NCBI GenBank assembly: GCA_031308135.1
Contig: JAHLJT010000631.1
Coordinates: forward strand, 145,122,734-145,186,733
Source of the DNA: Acheta domesticus
Taxonomy: Eukaryota > Arthropoda > Insecta > Orthoptera > Gryllidae
Direction of reading: 5' to 3'
DNA length: 64,000 nt
In this document: in pieces, positions 11,268 to 21,430 of the stretch
Layout of the letters: each line of letters begins with the position of its first letter
Numbering within the stretch: the stretch's first letter is position 1
Made by a program: the position numbers and the translations under genes
Notes under the pieces: generated by a model
The model's input: only the letters and a program-made list of their open reading frames with translations
Database searches by the model: none
Told to the model about the DNA's origin: nothing

Positions 11268-11292
11268 TTTTGGCGGCAAAGTTGGCGGCAAA
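11268..11292. promoter_or_regulatory. Tandem E2F-like sites upstream of Wee1
   Basis: TTTTGGCGGCAAA (11268-11280) is followed directly by TTGGCGGCAAA (11282-11292). Both resemble the E2F consensus TTTSSCGS. They lie about 500 bp upstream of the Wee1 start codon, in a CpG-containing stretch that contrasts with the AT-rich surroundings. E2F control of a cell-cycle kinase is plausible but not shown. Confidence 0.35.
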
Positions 11293-11616
11293 CGCCAGGC
11301 AGACAGCACCTTGCAGCCTGCCTCGCAGCGGTGCCATGTCATCAGGCCCGAAAAGTGAGCGTGCGAAGAACTGGCGAGGAAGTTCGAAGAGAGAAGACGT
11401 ATTGGGTACCCACGGGATCTGACTGTTCCGGAATTTCATAATCACACATCACGATATATTCCATTTCCTGTAAACGTTACGGCTTGGCTATGAAACCGTT
11501 TTCTGCTAGTGAATTCGCATTAACGTTGACAATGTGGTTTTATATTGTTGCTAACGTGTGATACCAAGTCAGTATAGTCACGGTGTATGATATATTTTAC
11601 ACCGTCGTACAGTCAA

Positions 11617-13550
11617 GGGGAGTCTGTCAGCAAAAATATGAACGTTGCAACACACATAACAAAAACTCGGTCATTGACACGATTTAACACAAAAGCCGAT
11701 TTGGCCACAGACCTAGGTCCGACACGAACCCACACCAGCCACTTACACATAGCAGACGCGAAATACGTGCGAACTGCGAACACGCATAAGCACAGTGACC
11801 TTCGGCTAAGCTGGAGAAAAAAGGAATGTGAACATTTGACATGTTTAAAACTTAAGTAAGTTAAATTATTTAGACGTTCCAGAACACAGTGATATTACCG
11901 ATTGCAAAATTGGAAATAGAAGTGGGTTTTTTAAATGTTTAAATCTCTCCGTACAGAAGGTCGGGGACATGTTTCTATTGTGATGACTAGAGCTGGAAAG
12001 TTCATGCAGTTGTATGTTTTTTGTTAATGGTCATATTTTCCTGAAACTTCAAATCTGTTTTGTAGCAAAATATTGAAAATAATGTTTTTCATGTACTGCA
12101 TATTTTACATATTTAGAGCATTTTGGTATATGAATGAAGACTTCTTTTTCGTCTTTATGTCTAAAGTAACACAATATTAATTTCTACGTGAAAAATATTT
12201 ATTAATGGAAAGCATGAACTTTCTTGTTGCTTCAAATACGTTGGTACAATAAGTTTTGACTACTGATGGCCAATGCTGCCGATGTTTTATAACATCTGCT
12301 GTCAGTGGGTTATAAAGAAGATAAAGAATTCAAGGTAAATCTTAGTGGATGCATTTGCAGTTATTTTATTCAGAAGGTAAGGAATAAATTTGTGGCAACC
12401 CCAGGTGAGATGGGGAAAGCAAATTAGAAGAAAAAAAAATGTTTTTGGAAAGAATTTAGGGCTTCGTACTTTACAGACAATGGGTAAACTCTTGGAAGAA
12501 AATAGTTTGTCTTCTAGACAATGTATGGAGCACAAACATTGTCTCCTATAACATCATCTGATGTCAAAATATAATTTTCTATGTACAAAATTATATTTCC
12601 TCATTGGAGGCCCTGATAACAGCAAACCTTACTAAAACTGTTGTGCTTTCTATGCTCTTCATTCAAAATAAAATGTGCAGAAGTATACATTGTTTTTAAT
12701 TTGTATATTCCGTGTCTAGATGGCAAAAATATGTAATGTTATTGTAAAATACATTTTTATGTCCAAAAGCTATATATAACAATTTCTGTGCATATTTAAA
12801 CCATTTGTGGCCTATTTGCATGCATATTTCAAGGCTAAAAGCTTGCATAAACGTCCCAGCTCTAGTTATAACTTTATTGATTTTTTTGTTCATTTGTTTT
12901 GGTAGAGTTTTAAAAGAGGGGTTCATTCTTCATATTGGCGAAACTATCACAATAGTTACTTCTTTATTGTTGTAATTTTGTAACTGGCTTGTTTACGTCT
13001 GTTCTTTGTTTGTGAGGTTACAAGTACGGATTTCTAGGGAAGTGTACCTTGTCTGTTAGAAAAAGTCATCTAAAGAGGTGAGAGTTAAGGAGGGAGGGCA
13101 GTTTTAGTTAATGAAGAGAAGGAATGTGTTCCATCATACAATACAGGTTGCCATTAGGAAAATGTGAAAAAAATGTATTAAGTAGTTAAATCTAACTTTA
13201 ACATTCATTCCTGAAAAGTTTATTATTATTATTATGATTAAGCTTATGGCCCATTTTCTCAGAAACTATTAAAGATAAAAGGATGAAAGTTTCACGATAG
13301 CTGTATGCAAACATTACATAGATAGCAAAATTGTCAGAATTATGGATTAATATGTCTAATTTTTTCAAATATTTTTTATTCTGTAAAACTATTTTATAGT
13401 ATCCTATTCAAATAATTCTGGTTATGAGTATTAATGAAGTTATACGATGTACAGTAAATATTTCAAAGTCCTAAGTAAAGTAGTTTATGAGATAAAGGGT
13501 CAGAAATACTGTCAATTTAACATAGGCTACATAGGGCCATCAGACTCCCC
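11617..13550. mobile_element. TIR element with TTAA-like flanks, carrying a nested hAT element
   Basis: AGGGGAGTCTG begins near 11616 and its reverse complement CAGACTCCCC lies at 13541-13550. The flanking tetramers are TCAA (left) and TTCA (right), each one change from TTAA, so the TSD was probably TTAA as in piggyBac or Kolobok elements. Without the nested 11988-12864 unit the element is about 1.06 kb, with no transposase seen. The right part (13230-13540) contains TTTCTCAGAAACTATTAAAG, similar in style to the TTAA element at 57139. Confidence 0.5.
11988..12864. mobile_element. hAT-type non-autonomous element, nested
   Basis: TIRs TAGAGCTGGAAAGTTCATGC (11988) and, as reverse complement at 12864, TAGAGCTGGGACGTTTATGC. 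The 8-bp flanks are GTGATGAC (11980-11987) and GTTATAAC (12865-12872), matching at six of eight positions. An 8-bp TSD and a TAGAG... end fit the hAT superfamily. Inside, 12330-12560 holds a degraded coding-like stretch without an intact frame. Confidence 0.7.
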
Positions 13551-13554
13551 TTCA

Positions 13555-14765
13555 CAATAGGATTCATAGTTTTATTTCCATCAATTCAATGTCAGTACCG
13601 GTCAGTACAGAAATGATATCAATATTTTACATTGCTAACCTGAACTAAGTATTGTGGATTCAATTTAAGTATGTGATGGACACTTGTTTAACACAGAGAC
13701 ATTGCCTTTGAAGCTACAAATCTTGATAATACAGGGTTCATAGAAACCTGGAAAAACTGAAAATGTCAGGGAAAAATTAATTTCTGCGAAAGTCAGGGAA
13801 TTTATGTAAATATGTGAATTTTTTTTCTGACAATAAACAATTGATGATTGTTAAATTTTTCATATTTTGTGAGAAATTTTTATATATAGAAAGACATCAA
13901 TATGAATTTTTAATTGTTTTTAATAAATTTTGTTATAAATATTTCATATTCAATATATGAATTCAAGGTGGCACCGTCTATTAGAGTTGGATACATAAAT
14001 ATGACATCTTTATCTAAAACTACGAAACTGGCAAATAAATAATACTTAGTAGCTTATTTTGAAGATATTCACAACAACAGAAACAGTCGTATTATAATTT
14101 TGATCGCATTTAGTTATTCAGATTTATGTTTACAAAACTTATAGTTATAAAAATTGCTTATGAATGACAATCAATTTAAACTACATAAAATCAGTAAAAA
14201 ATAACGTTTGAAACCATTGGCATTTTCTTAAACTAAGAATATTTTGTATTTAAAAGGACGGACAATTCAGTCAACATAAATATGTGTCCTTTTGCAATAG
14301 AAGATATTCTTAAGATGTCGAAAGTCTAGACTCCTGAAATTGGTGTCTTTTCAAATAACTATTATGTTTATTTATTTTAACAAATGATGACCAGAGTGCC
14401 ATTCCTTGGTTATAGGAGAATGTATTTAGTAAAAAATATTTAGATTTCAACAATATAATTTTGTAATGCTTTTTTCAATTTCTCCAATTAGAAAACTAGA
14501 AACCATTACAAAATTACTTATCAATATTATTTAAGACCATTTTTATTAAAAACACGCAAAAAATTTGAGAAAATGTCGCTTTGGTTGTAAATTCTGTGCA
14601 ATTGTTTATTTCAGAGTATTTTGAAAAATCTGTAATTGTGCATTCGACACGAACTTAATGTTAAAAACTGGCGCATGTATAATATGGTATTTGTAATGCT
14701 GTTGATACAATACAATCATTTAACACTATTTACATCTCTGCCCTTTACTTTCTAATGAGGTGAAA
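13555..14765. other. AT-rich intergenic stretch with repeat-like text
   Basis: No gene seen. At 13740-13810 it contains CTGGAAAAACTGAAAATGTC and TCAGGGAA motifs, which reappear at 20215-20250 in the same orientation. They look like pieces of a dispersed repeat, but I cannot define its ends. Confidence 0.35.
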
Positions 14766-16800
14766 CTAGTGGTGCTACAACAGCACATATTGTCCCGTGT
14801 TACTGGAAACAGCTACGTAGGATTGAAATATTGCACTTCCTGCGCTAGTAACATCTTAGCTATTAGTATTTGAAAATATCCAATTCAGCCAATAAGCAAA
14901 CAACTCAGTTTCCATCACAGTGTTGTCAAAACTGTGTGAATTCTGCAACTGCATAAAAATATAATACAAAAGTTTTGTAAACTTGTATTGGAAATAGAAG
15001 CCTGAAACCATACATCCTTATCAAGTCACAACAATGACGCGTAATTCACAGAAATTCGCGACAGCAGAACAGAATACCATTGTTGCATTCCCTGCATTGT
15101 CGATATTACCTGAAAGAGCTAGCAATTTTTATTTCAAAATAAATAATTTCTAAAGATTAATGTGTTAATGTACAACAAAAGATCGAATGTAAAAACAAAC
15201 AAAAAATAATATACAAAATTGCAAATTCTAATTTACGACGCATCCGACTGAAGCGCACTAAATTTGCAGTGGGCTATTATGATTGTCACAAAATTTTAGA
15301 AAAACTAATTGTATTTTCAAAAAATTAAGCATGACTTTATTTGAAGATGTATTTTTGATAAATATGTGTCATTGAAAAAACCAGCTGCCATCTACCACCG
15401 CCCAAAATACATTTTTGACATTTTCTTAATTTTTCTCTTTCCTAATGGTGGAACAGAAATATTAACTTTAGAACATTAAAGAATACAAAAACCTCGTCGT
15501 AAATGTCGATTTGCTTTGAAACATTTGTAGCAGTTTTTAAGAAAATGGCTCTTAAGCACTACTAAAATCGCAAAATTTAAAGCTCTTTTCAACAGAAAAT
15601 TTAGGAGTTTTCAAAAAACTTAATTTGAAGCACTTACACTTACAAATATAATAATGTTTACAAATTATTGGTAATTTGCATATTAAAGATTTGAAAGACC
15701 TTTCAAAAAAATTGCATTTGTGTAATTTTTGAAAAAGCAAAAAAATACACCATAATGAACTTTATTTCATATTAAAGAGTGCAATTAGCACTATTCATTT
15801 TAAAAGTTTGAAGAAAAAATTTGGAGCCATTTATGAGAAAATGGCATTTGAGGGTTCCTGAAAATGCGGAATATTGAGCTAGTTTTCACAGAAAATGGTT
15901 GAGTTCTTGAGAAAGTGTACTTGAAATTATTTAAAGCACATGTACTCATCAAAATAATAATGTCAACAAATCACTGCTAATGTAAATATTAACGATGTGA
16001 GACAAGTTAAAAAAATTACATTTTTGCATTTTTTGTAAAAACAAAAGAATATGACGTGTATGTCATGTAATAGTAAAATATGAAGAAAAAACTTGGAGCC
16101 GTTCTTGAGAAAATATTGTTTTTGTAATTGCACATATTGCACAAAAACTACTAAAATTTTCAAAAAAACGTACATGACCTTAAAGAAAGAACTCATTATG
16201 AAGAACAAATTTTATCTGAAGGAAAAATATCTATCTGCAATTTTGTAAGTGGAGGAAGGCACCGAATAAAATTCAAACTTCAGCATTTTTCGAAAATTCA
16301 GAAATAACCGTGAAAATTGGACCAATGCCACATTAACAAGTGCATTTTATTCTATTCTTACCTCAAATGTAAAGAAAACATTTGGAGCCATTTTGAGAAA
16401 ATTTTGAAAATGTCCAGGGGCCGTCATGTAAAGTACCCCAAAATTAAAATATTAATTTCAAAATCAAGGGGCCACGAGATTAGCCAGATCTGTTTGTGGA
16501 GTATCAACTTTGAAGAAAATCAGCTGAGGTTTAGTCACTAGCATTGTTCACAGACGGACGGGCAAACGTTTCTTTCAATTGGGTTTTCGATGTCAAGGAC
16601 CCACAAAACTAACACGCTCCACGTAATAGGAAGTTGTTGTTGTTGTTTTTTTCCTTCTTCCCTTAATTTAGCAACTGGATTTATTCACTTTTTTGTTACC
16701 AGGGCTCAGTAATAGTTTTTGTGCTGAAAATCAGCCGTTTCTTCACGCAGCACTACATAACTTTCCCTAATACTAACCGTACATAGAGTATACGGGAAAG
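14766..16800 (+). repeat. Family A AT-rich repeat, copy 2, most complete uninterrupted copy
   Basis: It starts with CTAGTGGTGCTACA and ends with TACGGGAAAG. In between, the phrase TTGGAGCC(A/G)TT...GAGAAAAT recurs near 15525 (degenerate), 15822, 16096 and 16381, that is, every 275-297 bp. The 3' third carries TGTCCAGGGGCCGTCATGTA, the GACGGACGGGCAAACG segment and TTTAGCAACTGGATTTATTC. It is about 2.0 kb long with no coding frame. At least six other copies lie in the window. Confidence 0.75.
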
Positions 16801-16934
16801 AAAAATGACAGATATATTTGATTAGGATTTAGTGATTGACTGGTTGTATAGTGTCCACTGCCTAAAAACACTGAATCCGTGACCCAGGGATAACTTAATT
16901 ATATTTAGATTTAAATATAACTGCACTTAATGTA

Positions 16935-17067
16935 AATCAGCTGTTGAGGTGTCATCCAATCAGGAGTGTCACCAAAGGCCAGCTTTTCTCAGCAGGCGTT
17001 GGTGTGACCATAGTGACGTCACTAGTGATTTGTAAGCTTTCTATTGGATGACACTGTAATAGCTGAT
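16935..17067. mobile_element. Short palindromic MITE
   Basis: CAGCTGTTGAGGTGTCATCC at the left is mirrored by GGATGACACTGTAATAGCTG at the right, an inverted repeat of about 25 bp with a few mismatches around a core of about 85 bp. The core includes the perfect 14-bp palindrome TAGTGACGTCACTA at 17011-17024. No superfamily is assigned. Confidence 0.55.
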
Positions 17068-17647
17068 GACCCGCCAAGTGCGGCGTGAAATAAATTGAAG
17101 TATACTGCTGATTGACGCTGGCTATATTCATTCTGAGAAAAATTTTAAAAAAATGGTATATCCAAATCAGTGTTGCCAGACATGCCAGAATCCTGGTTCT
17201 TTTCACAGGATTTTAATAAAGAAACTATCTACCAGGATGACATCCTTGTACGTTTACATACCAGGATTTTCAGTCTACCGTAATTGATGTATGATTTAAA
17301 ATCAATATTTATTATTCAATAACTTAAAACTAACACCAATATTACAAACAACTTAATGTGTTGGTGAAAACTGCCATAGAAACATTAAGGGTGACATAAG
17401 ATTTTTCTTACACATGGTGCAGTAGAAGAGGAAAGAACTTCTTAGTCTTCCATTTAATTCATTAAATGAACGAATGAATCGAGTTAAGTTTAACAAACTT
17501 ACTGTGCACGTTAAAAATCTAACGGTTATTATATGAACAAGTTCAGAATTTAAATCCATTGTGACACCAGAAATTTTAGTGCAAGTTCCAGGATGTTAGA
17601 AGTTTGGTACTGGGATATACATTTACTCATCTGGCAAAGCTGATCAG

Positions 17648-19513
17648 TAGGGCCCGGATGATTATGTACTAAAAATTAGGAAAATATGTACATATATATG
17701 TATTAAAATGTATAGAAATATGTACTAAAAAGTAAGAAATATGTAACACTTTAATTATTATATCAATTTGTTTTAATAAAATACTTTTGCTTAACAGTTG
17801 ATCTGTGTAGACTTAATATACTCGTAAAGAACAAAATTAAAACATAATTCTACTCGCAATTCTGTTATTTACAATGGAGTCCGTAAAAAATGAGAAACAT
17901 GTTTCACATACTTAGAAAATAGCTGAATGTGACGTCACCGACGCTTTAAATTACTTTCGGTTGTGGCTTGTTTCTTTTCTTCGTCTTCATCTTCTTTGTC
18001 GTCGTTTCCTTCTTCGTCGTCGTCTCCTTCTTCATCGTTGTCTTCTCCTCCTCCTTCTTCGTCGTCATCTTCTCCTCCTCCTTCTTCGTCGTCGTCGTCG
18101 TCTCCTTCGTCGTCTCCTCCTCCTCCTCCTTTTTCGTCGTCGTCTCCTCCTCCTTTTTCGTCGGCGTCTCCTCCTCCTTTTTCGTCGTCGTCTCCTCCTC
18201 CTTTTTCGTCGTCGTCTCCTCCTCCTTTTTCGTCGTCGTCTCCTCCTCCTTATTCATCGTCTCCTTCTTCGTCGTCGTTTTCTTCGTCTTCGTCGTCTTC
18301 TTCTTCGTTGTCCTCGTTTCTCTGTCTTCTCTTCGTCGGTATTGGTATTGGAGTTTAATCAACACCACCTACATCTAGTTAGGTGGCGTTGATTTAGTTC
18401 CCGGCATACTTACCAAGATCACAGAGCCAAAACACGAAAAAACACGTTTTTGGAAATTTCTTAGAGGAGTTTACTCAATTACTCTATAGGGATGAAATTT
18501 TTACTATTATCTGTTCGAAAGCCTTGTACCGACCAAGTGTTCCACATCGCATGAAGTTACTGGTGTATATTCAAACTTTGTCCCAACATGTCACTGTTCA
18601 ATGCTATTCACGGATTAGGGAATAAAAACAATGCTCGTTGATAGTTAATCAATTGACTCTTAGCACAAATTCAGCTTTCTTTAATAATGTTCTTACCCAA
18701 GACGCTATTGCTTGACTTCTCTGAAAAGATGAACCAAACTTTGCCTATGGCAAATTCCCAGTCACCACAAGATTTAAGCCAATCGCCGTAAATTATTTTC
18801 TGTCCTTTTCTTATCCAAAAGCTGTAGTGCCACATTATGATTTTACTTTAGATTTTCACCTCACAGACATACTTTCCAAACAAGGGTTTATGCTCCAGTG
18901 CAACAAACGGGGAAAGAAAACTGTCAATGGCGCTTTCTGAGCTGCGTTGGTGCGTGTAATGTTTGGCGAAGGGCATTAAGGTCAAGAGAGACCTCTGAAA
19001 AACACGTTGTGGGCGCCAGTTATCGCTTGCTAGACGTACCATTTTCATACAAAAACTTTCTTTCTGAGTAGTATTTTGTTCTCTGCTTTACTCGCGCTGA
19101 AATCGACGCACTGGAAGCTTTGGAGTGCAACACCTTGCCCTTTTGTAGGATTCTGCGTGCTGCAATATCAACTTTGCAATACAATAGCGCCAATTTGGAG
19201 AGGAGGCTGCCGAAAAATTGTTTGACAATGCTGAATTGTTTGTCTTGATTATTCCTTATCAAAAACATGTAGGATAAATGAAGAATTATACAAAAAGAAT
19301 GCATAAAAACGAAAATATTAAGAAATATTTAAAAATATGTACTTTTGTGAAAAATATGTAAATATATGTACTTTCGGGTAAAATATGTAAATATATGTAC
19401 TAAAAAGTCATCGGTTTTAAGCCCTAATCGACATGAAACGTAAATATATTGTGATTTTGACTTGATAGAGTTAACATATGGAAATATGTAATTACATAAT
19501 TATCCGGGCCCTA
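17648..19513. mobile_element. hAT-type TIR element with perfect 8-bp TSD
   Basis: TIRs TAGGGCCCGGATGATTATGT (17648) and, reverse-complemented from 19513, TAGGGCCCGGATAATTATGT. Both flanks are CTGATCAG (17640-17647 and 19514-19521), a perfect and self-complementary 8-bp TSD typical of hAT. Subterminal regions repeat AAAATATGTACATATATGTA-like units on both sides. The interior (18420-19300) has only short minus-strand frames (for example 18848-19048 and 19020-19304) with no recognised transposase. The 17950-18350 minisatellite lies inside it. The unit is 1866 bp. Confidence 0.85.
17950..18350. repeat. Triplet-rich minisatellite with a 24-bp unit
   Basis: Pyrimidine-rich plus strand built from CTC, TTC, GTC and CGT triplets. 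At about 18120-18260 a 24-bp unit (TCTCCTCCTCCTTTTTCGTC plus GTCG) repeats about five times with few changes. Because the unit is a multiple of three, several frames stay open for 130-143 codons. The minus frame reads (K)KEEETTT repeats. I treat these ORFs as by-products of the repeat. Confidence 0.8.
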
Positions 19514-19521
19514 CTGATCAG

Positions 19522-20284
19522 AATAGCTGCCCTTTCACTGCCGGCACCTCCCAGCCCACTACTGCGAAAACTACCACAGGGAATTTTTGAAATATGCAGA
19601 AGTACTTCTAAAATGGCTAGAATTTAAAATAGAATAATATTGTGCCTTTTGAAGAAAAAAGAATTAACACAATGTTTTAATTTTTATAAAAATTGAAGTT
19701 CAAAATGAATTTTATTGTTATAATTTTTTTTAAATTTGAGAACTTTAAACAGTCTCATTACACATCAATGAATAAATCCTTAAATATTCATTGTTTTATA
19801 CCATTCTAACATTGCAGTCTTCTTGACCATTCTATTACGTTTTTACTGGATTGAGTTTCTCTATTCTACCCCACCTATTCAGAGCCTGTAGAATCTGCAA
19901 CTGTATGTGAAATTACTAATTACTGGTAATCTGTGATTGAATTACATGGGTGTATCTCTTTGCTCGATAATAAAGTTAAAGGAGAATAGTTTGTATTGAC
20001 CAGGGTGTATTTTATTGTTATCAATTACAAAATGAAATACAGAACAAGTGTCAGAAGCTAAGAGGGTCTTGAAGAAAAATATATATTACAGGCTTAATAT
20101 GGAAATGGAAAAATAAGGAAGAGGATGGGGTATAGCATGCAAGAGTTCTCACACGGGTGCACTAGTTATCTAGTATGGAAATAATTTATAAACAAAACTG
20201 GAAACACTTTTATTGTGACTGGAAAACATGGAAAAGTCAGGGAATTTGAAAATCTAGAAAGTGTAAAATAAGTGAAATCAATTG
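19522..20284. other. AT-rich intergenic sequence, nothing recognised
   Basis: No gene-like frame. It contains GGAAAAGTCAGGGAATTTG near 20230, similar to text at 13770-13800. Confidence 0.3.
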
Positions 20285-20288
20285 TTAA

Positions 20289-20942
20289 CCCATAAGTGGT
20301 AACATCATTGTTATAGGTAATACTGGTCTCTCAGACCCTGTGAATTTTTTTGTGTTTATGCATTATTCAATGTTTTTATTGAATGTACTTGTTATATAAT
20401 TAATATATACATTTAAATCAAAATTTTTGTAATATAATTTTTTTAACATTGAAATTAATTTTTAAAGTGAGTTGTTACAGGAATGTTTGTAGTTGGTGTG
20501 AAATTGTTTCATTTCTTTTTGATTAATTTTTGTAAATCAATATTATAAATTTCGTCATTGCACATAACAAGTCACAACAGATAGTAATCACAGTTTCTTT
20601 GCACAGTCATTGCACAACATATTGGAACACATCAAACAATTCAGTTGTGAACCAACACCAACTTTGGTGAGACCTATTTGTAGGCTTGTTCTCTTGTAAC
20701 ATTTTCAACTTAAAAAAAGTGGTATGTAGAATATACTTCTGTTTACTGTAAAACTGGTCTCTGAGACTTTGGTAAGTTTACAAGAAGTAAGAAAAATTGC
20801 AGAACAAGGTTATCACACACACACAGAGACTAGCTCAGTGTTTAAATTTGCAATGTAACTAGTATAGTCAAATTAACAAAACAGAATAGTGGTGGGGTCT
20901 GAGAGAGCGGTGTTATCACAAAAAGTTAAGCAATACAATGGG
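20289..20942. mobile_element. piggyBac-like non-autonomous element
   Basis: The left end is TTAA (20285-20288) followed by CCCATAAGTGGTAACA. The right end, reverse-complemented, begins AACCCATTGTATTGC. Both ends carry a subterminal GGTCTCTCAGACCC / GCTCTCTCAGACCC block about 40 bp in. The right tetramer is TTGT rather than TTAA, which I read as mutated. A CCC start and TTAA target fit piggyBac. It is 654 bp with no ORF. Confidence 0.55.
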
Positions 20943-21392
20943 TTGTTTTGAACAAAAGTCAATCACATACTTACCTTAAAATTAATATCCATTTCTACTG
21001 CCACACCCTTGTCAACGACTTGAAGGGAGATGTTTAATAAAGTTGGGAACTACTACTAAATTAAGAAGTTTGGTTCAATTCTGAAAATCATGTCCTGTTT
21101 ATTTCAGAGTATTTCACACAACTTTTTACAACACATTGCATGTCTTCTCAAATTACTGTGAATACAATAACAATAAAATACATTCATTATAGAAATTGCA
21201 TTTACATTTTTGTTTATGAAGAATTTGTCCTTTTACAAATCACATCAAATAAGTCAAAAGATCAAATTCAATGTCTCAAAAAATAATTCACAATCTAAAC
21301 ATGCGCAAGAAATTCCACAATGTTGTTCTTTACATTCTGATAAGCTAAAATATTTACAGTTCTCTAAATGCAATAACAAATTTGGCAGATAA
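20943..21392 (-). other. Downstream flank / 3' UTR region of NDUFS2
   Basis: AT-rich, 450 bp between the piggyBac-like element and the NDUFS2 stop. A canonical AATAAA on the minus strand lies at 21098-21103 (TTTATT on plus), about 290 bp after the stop codon, and is a candidate polyadenylation signal. Confidence 0.4.
21098..21103 (-). terminator. Candidate NDUFS2 polyadenylation signal
   Basis: AATAAA on the minus strand, about 290 nt 3' of the stop codon. In AT-rich DNA this hexamer is frequent, so this is a suggestion only. Confidence 0.35.
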
Positions 21393-21430
21393 TCAACGAT
21401 CTACTTCACCAAACACTATATCCAAAGTTC
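21393..21430 (-). CDS. NDUFS2: NDUFS2 terminal coding exon
   Basis: Acceptor TTTCAG|GAACTT. It encodes [11 protein letters not shown] and TGA. At 38 coding bases it would be missed by frame-length screens, but it is the exact conserved end of the family. Confidence 0.96.

Noticed and set aside
11010..11445. Minus-strand ORFs of 110 and 66 codons upstream of Wee1
   Set aside because: No family resemblance, overlapping frames, and position in the presumed promoter region.
11587..11859. 90-codon plus-strand ORF
   Set aside because: No recognisable domain. It crosses the left end of a TIR element.
17946..18392. Four overlapping ORFs of 131-143 codons on both strands (for example KEEETTT repeats)
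   Set aside because: They arise from a triplet-based minisatellite. Low complexity, several frames open at once, and position inside a hAT-type element.
13733..20260. One large element bounded by CTGGAAAA...GTCAGGGAA motifs
   Set aside because: The two motifs are in the same orientation rather than inverted, and independent elements with their own TSDs lie between them.
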